Positions 1-7,282 of a stretch of 64,000 bases of DNA are shown here, piece after piece. The position numbers were made by a program, and so were the translations under genes. Numbering within the stretch: position 1 is the stretch's first letter; every line of letters starts with the position of its first letter. Source of the stretch: Butyrivibrio hungatei NK4A153 (GTDB lineage Bacteria; Bacillota; Clostridia; Lachnospirales; Lachnospiraceae); NCBI RefSeq assembly GCF_000424465.1, contig NZ_KE384194.1:77145-141144 (forward strand). Reading direction: 5' to 3'. The notes below the pieces were generated by a model that worked only from the letters and a program-made list of their open reading frames with translations, was not told where the DNA came from and searched no databases.

Positions 1-393
1 AATAACCGACCAGTTAAGGGGTGATCTTCCTCTTCCGAAGGGAAGATATCCACAATTTCCGTGGAAACCGTATATTCCGCTCTTAAATGCATCAAGAACT
101 TCCTTGGGAATAAGTCTCTGCCATCCCATTACGATTCCGAGGTCAAAAGTATTTTCCTCAATGAACTTCTTTGTCTTTTCATCGTTAAGGAAATAGCTCT
201 CTGCTTCGAAAACTGGAATTCCATACTTCTCTGTCAGGAAGCTGAGTCCCTTGAATCCTGAAACCTGATTATGTTCAAGAACCTTGGGTGCAATGGTCAT
301 TACAAGGTCAACCTTGCAAAGTTCTTTTTCTATGAAATCTATTATGTTCTCGGATGTATCTTTTACACCGAAGACTACAACTTTATAATGCAT
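1..393 (-). CDS. Formyltransferase-family protein (sugar N-formyltransferase-like), C-terminus off the window
   Basis: Reading the minus strand from an ATG at 393 gives 131 codons that stay open to the left edge, so only the N-terminal part is present. Residues around 110-125 read HGNCGYLPFGRGRSPLNW, which matches the formyl-transferase loop (His, a proline-containing turn, RGR-P-W) of methionyl-tRNA and sugar N-formyltransferases using N10-formyl-tetrahydrofolate. The start overlaps the preceding stop by one base (TAATG), so it is the last visible gene of the glycan operon. That position favours N-formylation of an amino sugar rather than initiator tRNA. The locus also encodes two 4-aminotransferases that could supply the amine. 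The usual HGS is HGN here. The substrate is not determinable from this fragment. Confidence 0.75.
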   Translation of the reverse strand, partial: MHYKVVVFGVKDTSENIIDFIEKELCKVDLVMTIAPKVLEHNQVSGFKGLSFLTEKYGIPVFEAESYFLNDEKTKKFIEENTFDLGIVMGWQRLIPKEVLDAFKSGIYGFHGNCGYLPFGRGRSPLNWSVI

Positions 394-1592
394 TATTCAT
401 ACCTCTTGAAAATCTCATGTATACTTTCTTTGTACTTTTCGGGCGCGTAGAACATCGCTCTCTCATAGGCTTTTTCCGCATACCTTGAAGCTTTGTCCTC
501 ATCATCCAAAAGACTTATTATCTTTTCCGCAAGGAGTTTCTCACCATCTGTTATGTTTGCAGGATCCATATCCACCTTCTCGCCAAGATCGGGAACAAGG
601 ATTCCGTATGTTCCTTCAATCGCTTCCTTTGTGCTGTCTCCGTTTGGTATCTCCTTAATAAGCTGCTCGTACTCATCTTCGCTTAAAAGAATCTCTCTGG
701 GTCCCGTCTTACAGTCTGCAGAAATAACAGGTTTTCCGAGCGCCATTGCTTCAAGTACCGCATTGGGGAATCCCTCATGATTAGAACTGCACACGTAAAT
801 ATCTGAAGAAGATACGTAAGAAAAAGGATTCTTTTTAACTCCGGGGAAACAAGCTTTCCCTTTAACTCCAAGCTGTTCAGAGAGCTTTTCGTACTCTGAC
901 CAATTTCCCGCGCCAAGAACTATAAGTCTTGCCTCGGGATGCTTTTTATAAACAAGTGAAAAAGCTTTTACAAGATGCCATACACCCTTTATGTAATCGT
1001 TTCTCACCATACAGGATATGGTCTTTACATCTTCTCCCTTAAAAGGCATATCCGCTATCTCTTCACTGCCCTTTGCCTTTACATCCTCAACATCAAGTGG
1101 GTTGTAGATGTAAGTACTTTTATTATAATTAAAGTCGCGAAGAAGCTGCCTTACGATCTCTTTTGAACAGGAAAGAACCTGATCTGATCCGTTGCAGAAC
1201 ATCTTTATCTTCTTTGGACTTTCCATATCAGTCTGACAACGAAGTCCGGTAAGCACTCTTTCTTTTCCCTTTGAAAGAACATTTACATAATTCGCTGTAC
1301 TTCCGAAACTGTAGGCAATGTCGATTCCAAGCTGTTTCTTGATTTTTCTTGTCTTGATGACTCTCTTTATTACATTGAATACTTTATTTATCGTGCCCTT
1401 CTTAGCCGGCACATCAATATCGATCACTTCAAGTCCCGTTACGTCAAAGTTGATATCTTTGGAGCTGAATATAAGTATGTATACGTTGTAATACTCCTGC
1501 ATCAATCTTGCAGTCTTTATGCAAACACGCTCAAATCCGCCCTGATGAAGCATGGGCACCATGAGCATTAGATTTTTCTTTTTATCTGCCAT
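393..1592 (-). CDS. Glycosyltransferase, GT4 family
   Basis: A 399-residue retaining GT-B glycosyltransferase of the usual GT4 size. The N-terminal Rossmann half starts with MVPMLHQGGFERV, the familiar glycine-rich loop of polysaccharide GT4 enzymes. The C-terminal donor domain carries EGFPNAVLE at 273-281, the E-x7-E motif that holds the nucleotide sugar. There is no signal peptide or membrane segment, so it should act at the inner membrane face on a lipid-linked oligosaccharide. It overlaps the stop of the upstream GT4 by one base (TAATG), which implies translational coupling. Donor and acceptor sugars cannot be read from the sequence. Confidence 0.88.
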   Translation of the reverse strand: MADKKKNLMLMVPMLHQGGFERVCIKTARLMQEYYNVYILIFSSKDINFDVTGLEVIDIDVPAKKGTINKVFNVIKRVIKTRKIKKQLGIDIAYSFGSTANYVNVLSKGKERVLTGLRCQTDMESPKKIKMFCNGSDQVLSCSKEIVRQLLRDFNYNKSTYIYNPLDVEDVKAKGSEEIADMPFKGEDVKTISCMVRNDYIKGVWHLVKAFSLVYKKHPEARLIVLGAGNWSEYEKLSEQLGVKGKACFPGVKKNPFSYVSSSDIYVCSSNHEGFPNAVLEAMALGKPVISADCKTGPREILLSEDEYEQLIKEIPNGDSTKEAIEGTYGILVPDLGEKVDMDPANITDGEKLLAEKIISLLDDEDKASRYAEKAYERAMFYAPEKYKESIHEIFKRYE

Positions 1593-2914
1593 TAAAAATT
1601 TCCTCTTTCATAAAAATATGCCATCTGTTTTGCCTGTAACTTCACGTCAAATCCGGCATCTCTTAATTTATTCAAAATATAATCGGATGTTCCTTCTCGG
1701 TCTCCCAATGAGCAGCCGCCTGCACTGTTACCTGTGGCTACAAGTGACTCATATCCGGCATCTGCCTCATCGTCGGAATCATTGTCGTCAAGGATAAGGT
1801 CATCAAGTATTTTCTTTGACCATTTCTTTGGATCGTCATTGATGCTCATCATGGTAACAAGTTCCGTCACGTCAACTTCAGGTGTCACGAAATCTGACAC
1901 AACGCACTGAAGCCCCGCTGCCTGCGCCTCTATAACACTTCCGGGAAGTCCCTCATATCTTGAAGGGAAGCAGAAATAATCCATCGCCTGATAATAATCT
2001 GCAGCATTACTCTTATTTCCCGCAAAGATACATTTGTCATATATCCCAAGCCTGTCCGCGAGCTTCTTCATATCATCCATTAAAGGTCCCGTGCCAAGCA
2101 TCAGAAGTTTCATGCGAATACCGTGAAGCATGCAGTATTTGTTATCCGCATCATTTTCAAGCATCTTACAAATACCGAAAAAGACCTGAAGCAAAAACTC
2201 GTGGTTCTTGGCATATCTAAAGCTACCTACGTGTCCTATAACAACAGCGTTGGACACGCCGAGTTCTTTTCTTATCTTATTTCTTTTTTCTTCATCGTAG
2301 GCAAAGTTCTTTAAGTCAATGGCATTGGGGATGATCTTTACTTTCCCCTTCTCCATAAGTGTATTCCCAAATACCGCTATCCCTGCCTCTTTCGAACAGG
2401 CAAAGTTATAATCGGTAATTCCTTCTTTGCGAAGCGGAGTTCTCAAAAAGTTTGTAGCAACGCCTTTCACGCCCTTATCAACTCCCGCACTCCTTGCGTG
2501 CGCAACGAGGATGGGAATCCCGGCTTTCTTTGCGATCGGAAGGTAGATAGCCGCGGTACTCGTCATGTGCCCCTGCACAACTTTCCACTCATCGCGGTGC
2601 TCATTAAAAAATTTCTTGATCGCAGCTTTGTAATCAAGCAAATTGGTTCCCACAAATTTTGGAAGACAGAATATTCTTCCGCCCAATGAATATACCGTAT
2701 TATCAAAATAGTCCGGCTCTCGAACTGCCATCAGTTCATCAGAAGTCGGACTCTTTTTCCCTGTCTTATCAGGCGAATAATGGACAAGGAAATCAAACTG
2801 GACCCTGTCCCTATTCATATTACGATATAAATCCATTATGCGACATTCAGCTCCGCCTACTCCAAGTCCCCCTAAGACATGTAAGACTCTTATCTGTCCA
2901 TAGTTATCTTCCAT
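1592..2914 (-). CDS. Glycosyltransferase, GT4 family (EpsF-like)
   Basis: A 440-residue GT4 enzyme. It opens with RVLHVLGGLGVGGAE (about 9-23), typical of EpsF/CapM-like exopolysaccharide transferases, and has the donor-site E-x7-E motif as EGLPGSVIE at 321-329. It is longer than most relatives because of an acidic, Ser/Gly-rich stretch at about 371-410 (DDNDSDDEADAGYES and onward) inserted in the C-terminal domain before the final helix. That stretch looks like a disordered linker. It lies 6 bases after the deacetylase-like gene and overlaps the next GT4 by one base. Specificity is unknown. Confidence 0.87.
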   Translation of the reverse strand: MEDNYGQIRVLHVLGGLGVGGAECRIMDLYRNMNRDRVQFDFLVHYSPDKTGKKSPTSDELMAVREPDYFDNTVYSLGGRIFCLPKFVGTNLLDYKAAIKKFFNEHRDEWKVVQGHMTSTAAIYLPIAKKAGIPILVAHARSAGVDKGVKGVATNFLRTPLRKEGITDYNFACSKEAGIAVFGNTLMEKGKVKIIPNAIDLKNFAYDEEKRNKIRKELGVSNAVVIGHVGSFRYAKNHEFLLQVFFGICKMLENDADNKYCMLHGIRMKLLMLGTGPLMDDMKKLADRLGIYDKCIFAGNKSNAADYYQAMDYFCFPSRYEGLPGSVIEAQAAGLQCVVSDFVTPEVDVTELVTMMSINDDPKKWSKKILDDLILDDNDSDDEADAGYESLVATGNSAGGCSLGDREGTSDYILNKLRDAGFDVKLQAKQMAYFYERGNF

Positions 2915-2920
2915 AACTCC

Positions 2921-3670
2921 TCACTTTATGTTTCTGCTTTTCTTCAGATTAACAACAGTGTATTTGGCCTTAGCTAAAATATACTCTAGAATAAACCTAA
3001 GTATTCCCTGCTCTGTAGCTTTCATTTCCATAAGTTCGGAATACGACACAACCTGTGCTGTATTAAGCAGATTGTCTAATTCTTCAAACTCTTTTTCATC
3101 CATTGTATTGGTATGATATACGAAAGTGGTTATTCCGTCCCGCTTATCGGAAAGAGTCTTCGCTCTGCTTATCGAAATCGGGTAAAAAATAAGTCCCGAC
3201 CGCTTATACGGCGCTTTCCCAAAGCCGTCCGTAATCTTGAAAAAACCATTTTTCTTAAGAGCTTTTATCGTATTCCTGTCAAACGAATGTGAGGGTGCCA
3301 TAAAAACATCCGTCATTATCTTATTTTCCCTCAGAATACGACTTCCCATCATGATCATTTCATCCTGCTTGTAATAGGGAAGGCCTGCAAACTCAGACTT
3401 TCCTCCGATGGGAAAAACTCCTGCTTCCTTGGTGGTGTAGACATGATTAAAGCCGTGCATTGCAACTGCCCAGCCCGAATCCTGAAGGTCTTTTACCATC
3501 TTCCAGAAATCTTCCTGGGGTTCGAAAACATTGACCTTCTCATCTTTACAATCGGGAATAACCCCGATAAGCGGCTTGATTCCATGCTTATCGAGTATTC
3601 CTTTAAATCTGTCAAATTTCTCCCAATCCATTGCAGGAGTTATGTCGTCCATTCGAATTACTATTTTCAT
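2921..3670 (-). CDS. Polysaccharide deacetylase-like protein (DUF2334 type)
   Basis: A 249-residue protein of the divergent NodB/DUF2334 carbohydrate-esterase fold. MDDITP at about 7-12 supplies the metal-site aspartates. HGFNH at 72-76 resembles the H-x3-H metal motif, and APSHSFD near 125-131 the distal catalytic or substrate motif. There is no signal peptide, so it is predicted to be cytoplasmic, which is odd for a secreted-polysaccharide deacetylase and suggests action on a nucleotide- or lipid-linked precursor. Its ATG overlaps the stop of the upstream epimerase gene by 4 bases (ATGA). It could N-deacetylate an acetamido sugar in the growing unit, but this is inference. Confidence 0.72.
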   Translation of the reverse strand: MKIVIRMDDITPAMDWEKFDRFKGILDKHGIKPLIGVIPDCKDEKVNVFEPQEDFWKMVKDLQDSGWAVAMHGFNHVYTTKEAGVFPIGGKSEFAGLPYYKQDEMIMMGSRILRENKIMTDVFMAPSHSFDRNTIKALKKNGFFKITDGFGKAPYKRSGLIFYPISISRAKTLSDKRDGITTFVYHTNTMDEKEFEELDNLLNTAQVVSYSELMEMKATEQGILRFILEYILAKAKYTVVNLKKSRNIK

Positions 3671-4641
3671 AGATTCTCTTTATACCAGTTGATGGCAAGT
3701 TCAATTCCTGCCTTGAAATCGTAAGAAGGATCGTAGCCAAGGTTCTGTCTTGCTTTTGAAATATCAGCGTTTGAATCTCTGATATCACCTTTTCTTGCAG
3801 GTCCGTAGTTAGGCTCTACATCAAGACCGAGCGCATCTGTGAGGTGATGATATACATCGATAAGATACTCTCTTCCGCCTGCTCCGATATTGTAAGCCTC
3901 TCCTGCTGCCTCTGATGATGCAAGACAAGCTCTTAAATTACCTTCAATTACATTATCAACATAAGTAAAGTCACGTGACTGCTTACCGTCGCCGTTGATA
4001 GTAGGAGTCTCACCGTTCATAAGCTGCTTAAGGAACTTGGGAATAACTGCAGCATATGCGCCGTTGGGATCCTGTCTTCTTCCGAATACGTTGAAATAAC
4101 GAAGTCCGTATGTATCAAGTCCGTAAAGCTTCTTATAGAGTTTTCCGTACTCTTCATCTACTTTCTTTGTAAGTGCATAAGGAGAAAGAACATTTCCTTC
4201 CTGTCCTTCTTTCTTGGGAAGAATTGTTGAATCTCCGTAAACAGATGAGCTTGAAGCATATACAAACTTCTTAACTCCGTTCTGTCTTGATGCTTCCATC
4301 ATGTTAAGTGTTCCTCTGATATTGATCTCCTCGTAAAGAAGAGGCATCTCGATGCTTCTGGGAACGCTTCCCCATGCAGCTTCGTTCAAAACATATGTAA
4401 CACCTTCAGTTGCTTTCATACATGCATCAAGGTCTCTGATATCGTCCTCGATGAAGGTGAAATTCTTGTTTTCCATTAAAGGCTGAATATTCTCAATATG
4501 TCCTGTTGAAAGATTATCAAGACATCTTACCTTGTAACCCATATCAAGAAGTGCTTCGCAAATGTTGGAACCGATGAAGCCTGCGCCTCCGGTTACCAAA
4601 AATAAACTGTCGTCGTCAAATTTAAGCTCTTTAAAACTCAT
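3667..4641 (-). CDS. tviC: UDP-GlcNAc/UDP-GlcNAcA 4-epimerase (TviC/WbpP-like)
   Basis: A 324-residue extended short-chain dehydrogenase/reductase. The NAD-binding loop TGGAGFIG is at 17-24, the catalytic Tyr155-x3-Lys159 is in SPYALTKK, and a serine run precedes VYGDS at about 130-137. Long blocks such as GSVPRSIE and RYFNVFGRRQDPNGAYA are those of TviC/WbpP C4-epimerases acting on N-acetylated UDP-hexosamines and their uronates. A TviB-like dehydrogenase lies immediately upstream, so the likely pathway is UDP-GlcNAc to UDP-GlcNAcA to UDP-GalNAcA. An AGAGGA ribosome binding site lies 8 bases before the ATG. The two genes are separated by a hairpin-forming spacer. Confidence 0.88.
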   Translation of the reverse strand: MSFKELKFDDDSLFLVTGGAGFIGSNICEALLDMGYKVRCLDNLSTGHIENIQPLMENKNFTFIEDDIRDLDACMKATEGVTYVLNEAAWGSVPRSIEMPLLYEEINIRGTLNMMEASRQNGVKKFVYASSSSVYGDSTILPKKEGQEGNVLSPYALTKKVDEEYGKLYKKLYGLDTYGLRYFNVFGRRQDPNGAYAAVIPKFLKQLMNGETPTINGDGKQSRDFTYVDNVIEGNLRACLASSEAAGEAYNIGAGGREYLIDVYHHLTDALGLDVEPNYGPARKGDIRDSNADISKARQNLGYDPSYDFKAGIELAINWYKENL

Positions 4642-4670
4642 TTAAAAAAGTCCTCTTTTCAAATAATAAG

Positions 4671-4739
4671 GAGGTTCCGCTCTCGCTTCGCTCGTCGGAA
4701 CGACTTTCGCACTAAGCTCGTAAGAACCTCGCTAAGTGC
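4671..4739. repeat. Hairpin-rich intergenic element between tviB- and tviC-like genes
   Basis: The 98-base gap between the two genes is GC-richer than its surroundings and holds nested inverted repeats. GAGGTTC (4671-4677) pairs with GAACCTC (4724-4730); GTTCCG (4674-4679) pairs with CGGAAC (4696-4701); GCACTAAGC (4709-4717) pairs with GCTAAGTGC (4731-4739) with one mismatch. The first two pairings share bases and so are alternatives. The core CTCGCTTCGCTCG is itself repetitive. No T-tract follows on the transcribed strand, so it is not a classical terminator. An mRNA-processing or stabilising element, or a dispersed intergenic repeat, is more likely. Confidence 0.55.
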
Positions 4740-6056
4740 TCAAAGTCTCCAATAATCATACTCTGGAGCTTTATATTCGCTCATATCATAGATTCCCTTA
4801 AGATCCATGAACACCTTTGTCTTATGTTTTGCATTGAAGAATTTTGCGATATCTGCAGGCTTGTAGCTCTCGAATTCCTTGTGAGCAACAGCAACGATAA
4901 CCGCATCCATATCCTTAACGGCATCCAATGAATCAAAATCGATACCGTAAAGTCTCTTAGCCTCGTCGGCATCAGCTTCGGGATCAACCACTACCGGAGT
5001 GATTCCGTACTCGCCAAGCTCGTTGTAAATGTCGATGATCTTGGTATTACGTGTATCAGGGCAGTTCTCCTTGAAAGTAAATCCAAGAATGGCAACCTTC
5101 GCATTCTTAACCGCGATGTCGTTTGCGATAAGGTTCTTTACGCAAGACTCTGCGATATATTTACCCATGTCATCATTGATTCTTCTTCCCGAAAGAATGA
5201 TCTGTGAATGATAACCGAGTTCTTCTGCTTTGTATGTGAGGTAGTAAGGGTCTACACCGATGCAGTGACCACCTACAAGGCCGGGGAAGAATTTAAGGAA
5301 ATTCCACTTTGTTCCGGCAGCCTCAAGAACGCTCTTTGTATCGATATCCATCTTGTGGAAGATCATTGAAAGCTCGTTCATAAATGCAATATTGATATCT
5401 CTCTGGCTGTTCTCGATAACCTTTGCAGCCTCGGCAACTTTGATAGACTGTGCCTTATAAACTCCGGCAAGTGCAACAAGACTGTATACGTTTGCAACTT
5501 CCTCAAGAGTCTCTTCATCCATACCTGAAACAATCTTTGTAATGGTATCAAGTCTGTGAACCTTGTCACCGGGGTTGATACGCTCAGGTGAATATCCTAC
5601 CTTGAAATCAACACCGCACTTAAGTCCGGACTCCTGCTCAAGAATAGGAACACAGATATCCTCTGTTACTCCGGGATATACTGTTGACTCATATACTACG
5701 ATACTTCCCTTTGTGAGGTACTTACCGAGTGTGTGGCTTGCTCCCTCTACAGGTGAAAGATCGGGTGTGTGATCGTCATTTACAGGTGTAGGAACCGCAA
5801 CTACATGGAACTTACACTCACGAAGTTTCTCGGGATCTGCTGTAAATTCAACACTTGTATTCTTAATAGCTTCATCGCCGACTTCTCTTGTAGGGTCGAT
5901 TCCCTTCTTATAAAGTTCAACCTTGGCAGCGTTAAAATCGTATCCCACTACCTTTATCTTCTTAGCATATGCCACAGCAATAGGCATACCTACATAACCA
6001 AGTCCAACCAATGACAGTTTTTCTTCTCCGGCGAGAAGTTTCTCATACAAACCCAT
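4740..6056 (-). CDS. tviB: UDP-N-acetylglucosamine 6-dehydrogenase (TviB/WbpO-like)
   Basis: A 438-residue UDP-sugar dehydrogenase that oxidises C6 of UDP-GlcNAc (or UDP-GalNAc) to the uronate with two NAD+. It has the Rossmann loop GLGYVGMP near the N-terminus, the VPTPVNDDHTPDLSP segment, the catalytic-cysteine loop GLVGGHCIGVDPYYL, and a C-terminal FKENCPDTRNT binding block, all very close to TviB. An ATG at 6080 would add eight residues, but GGAGGA at 6062-6067 sits six bases before the ATG at 6056, so 6056 is chosen. It is the first gene after an internal promoter region and works with the epimerase downstream. Confidence 0.92.
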   Translation of the reverse strand: MGLYEKLLAGEEKLSLVGLGYVGMPIAVAYAKKIKVVGYDFNAAKVELYKKGIDPTREVGDEAIKNTSVEFTADPEKLRECKFHVVAVPTPVNDDHTPDLSPVEGASHTLGKYLTKGSIVVYESTVYPGVTEDICVPILEQESGLKCGVDFKVGYSPERINPGDKVHRLDTITKIVSGMDEETLEEVANVYSLVALAGVYKAQSIKVAEAAKVIENSQRDINIAFMNELSMIFHKMDIDTKSVLEAAGTKWNFLKFFPGLVGGHCIGVDPYYLTYKAEELGYHSQIILSGRRINDDMGKYIAESCVKNLIANDIAVKNAKVAILGFTFKENCPDTRNTKIIDIYNELGEYGITPVVVDPEADADEAKRLYGIDFDSLDAVKDMDAVIVAVAHKEFESYKPADIAKFFNAKHKTKVFMDLKGIYDMSEYKAPEYDYWRL

Positions 6057-6104
6057 TTGAATCCTCCAAATCATTAACATTTCAATGTTAAAGTTTTTTA
6101 CATA

Positions 6105-6132
6105 ATTATAGATTCTTAAATAAAAAATTCAA
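6105..6132 (-). promoter_or_regulatory. Sigma-A-type promoter upstream of the tviB-like gene
   Basis: On the minus strand TTGAAT (6127-6132) and TATAAT (6105-6110) are separated by 16 bases. The -10 is a perfect consensus and lies about 50 bases before the preferred start at 6056. It would let tviB, tviC and the genes to the left edge be transcribed independently of the main module B promoter. Confidence 0.6.
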
Positions 6133-6142
6133 GAACACATTT

Positions 6143-6172
6143 ATTATACTACGCCTGTCAAACATCTGTAAA
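6143..6172 (-). promoter_or_regulatory. Second candidate promoter in the same gap
   Basis: On the minus strand TTTACA (6167-6172) and a second perfect TATAAT (6143-6148) are separated by 18 bases. The -35 box lies inside the 23-base palindrome at 6166-6188. With the promoter at 6105-6132 it would form a tandem pair driving the tviB-like gene. Confidence 0.45.
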
Positions 6173-6188
6173 AATCACATTTTTACAG
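6166..6188. repeat. Perfect 23-bp palindrome overlapping a stop codon and a -35 box
   Basis: CTGTAAAAAT and ATTTTTACAG form a perfect 10-bp inverted repeat around a 3-base centre. It contains the stop codon of the PglA-like gene and the TTTACA -35 box of the distal promoter. It has no following T-tract on the minus strand, so an operator for a dimeric regulator is at least as likely as a transcript-end structure. Confidence 0.5.
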
Positions 6189-7280
6189 TTCTTTAAGCGT
6201 TTGCTCATAAGTTGAAATGACAATTTTTCTGTCATAATTTTTCTCAATAAACAATCTGGCTTTTTGCCCCATGCTTTTCCTGTCATTCTCGGAAAATGCA
6301 AGTATTTTATGTATAGCATCCGAAAGTGCCGAAGCATTTCCCGGCTTAAAGCCTATTCCCGTCACACCTTCTTCAAATGTTTCTTTACATCCGTTTACAT
6401 CGGTTGCAAGAACAGGTCTTCCGCACGCTCCCGCTTCGAGAAGCACATTTGAAAGTCCCTCATGGTATGAAGGATGTACTATAACATGGCTGTTAGCCAT
6501 TACAGGTTCTACGCTGTCCAGATGCCCATGATACTTTACCACGCCTTTTTCTTCAAGCGCCCGTATCATAGGCTCATACTTTTCCCTCTCGTCCTCTTCG
6601 TATTCTCCGACAAGATCAAAAAAGACTTTATCATTTGCGGAAGTTATCTCTTCCGCAGCCTTAAGATACTCCTCAATTCCCTTATCTTTCATTATCCTTA
6701 TGACCGCAAGAAAACGTATACCGTCTTCCTCCGAAGGATATTCCCTGAAAGGATGATCCGTAAGATTTACTCCGGATCCGGGCAAAAGAGCCGCATTCTT
6801 TTTTGCAACACCTTTATTCTGCATGAATTCAAGGTTTCTCTTATTCTGAAAAAAGACCTTTACCGCCCTGTTCATTGAAAAAGAATACATCTTCACAAGA
6901 ATCTTACTGAGCATCCCGCCGCCTTCTATCGCAGTACCGAGTCCGGTAACGTTGCAGATATAAGGGATTCTCAAGAATTTTGCCGCGGATGCCCCGTAAA
7001 TATTGGGCTTTATCGTATATGTAAGAACCGCGTCAGGTCTTGTCTTCTTCATTATTTTCATGTAACTTGCAAACAATTTGAGGTCTTTTAGCGGATTCAT
7101 CCCGTGTCTTTCAAGATGAGTGTCCACAAGTTCCACGTTCATATCCGTAAGCTTGTGCACATTCTCATCGAAAGGAACGGAAACTATCACCTTGTGTCCC
7201 GCATTTTTAAAGGACTCAAGCAGTTCTTTTCTAAAAAGATAAAGACCGTTTGCATAGTTCGCCAAAATCAAAATTGTCAT
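6183..7280 (-). CDS. Glycosyltransferase, GT4 family (PglA-like)
   Basis: A 365-residue GT4 enzyme resembling PglA of Campylobacter, which adds the second sugar to undecaprenyl-diphosphate-bacillosamine. The N-terminus has NYANGLYLFRKELLESF, then a VTGLGTAIEGGG stretch like the VEGLGS region of PglA, and the donor motif is HEGLSNVLLEAGACGRP. No membrane segments are seen, so it should be a cytoplasmic-face enzyme. It follows the ATP-grasp gene by two bases (TGATAATG) and belongs to the block PglF-PglE-PglC-ATP-grasp-GT4. It is therefore the best candidate for the second glycosylation on the PglC product. The sugar added is unknown. Confidence 0.8.
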   Translation of the reverse strand: MTILILANYANGLYLFRKELLESFKNAGHKVIVSVPFDENVHKLTDMNVELVDTHLERHGMNPLKDLKLFASYMKIMKKTRPDAVLTYTIKPNIYGASAAKFLRIPYICNVTGLGTAIEGGGMLSKILVKMYSFSMNRAVKVFFQNKRNLEFMQNKGVAKKNAALLPGSGVNLTDHPFREYPSEEDGIRFLAVIRIMKDKGIEEYLKAAEEITSANDKVFFDLVGEYEEDEREKYEPMIRALEEKGVVKYHGHLDSVEPVMANSHVIVHPSYHEGLSNVLLEAGACGRPVLATDVNGCKETFEEGVTGIGFKPGNASALSDAIHKILAFSENDRKSMGQKARLFIEKNYDRKIVISTYEQTLKEL

Positions 7281-7282
7281 TA

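Noticed and set aside
6143-6161. TTGACA (minus strand, 6156-6161) near TATAAT as a promoter pair
   Set aside because: The spacing is only 7 bases. TTTACA at 6167-6172 gives an acceptable 18-base spacing instead.
6166-6188. Palindrome as an intrinsic terminator of the PglA-like gene
   Set aside because: AT-rich stem without a T-tract on the transcribed side and overlapping a -35 box. Listed as a palindrome rather than a terminator.
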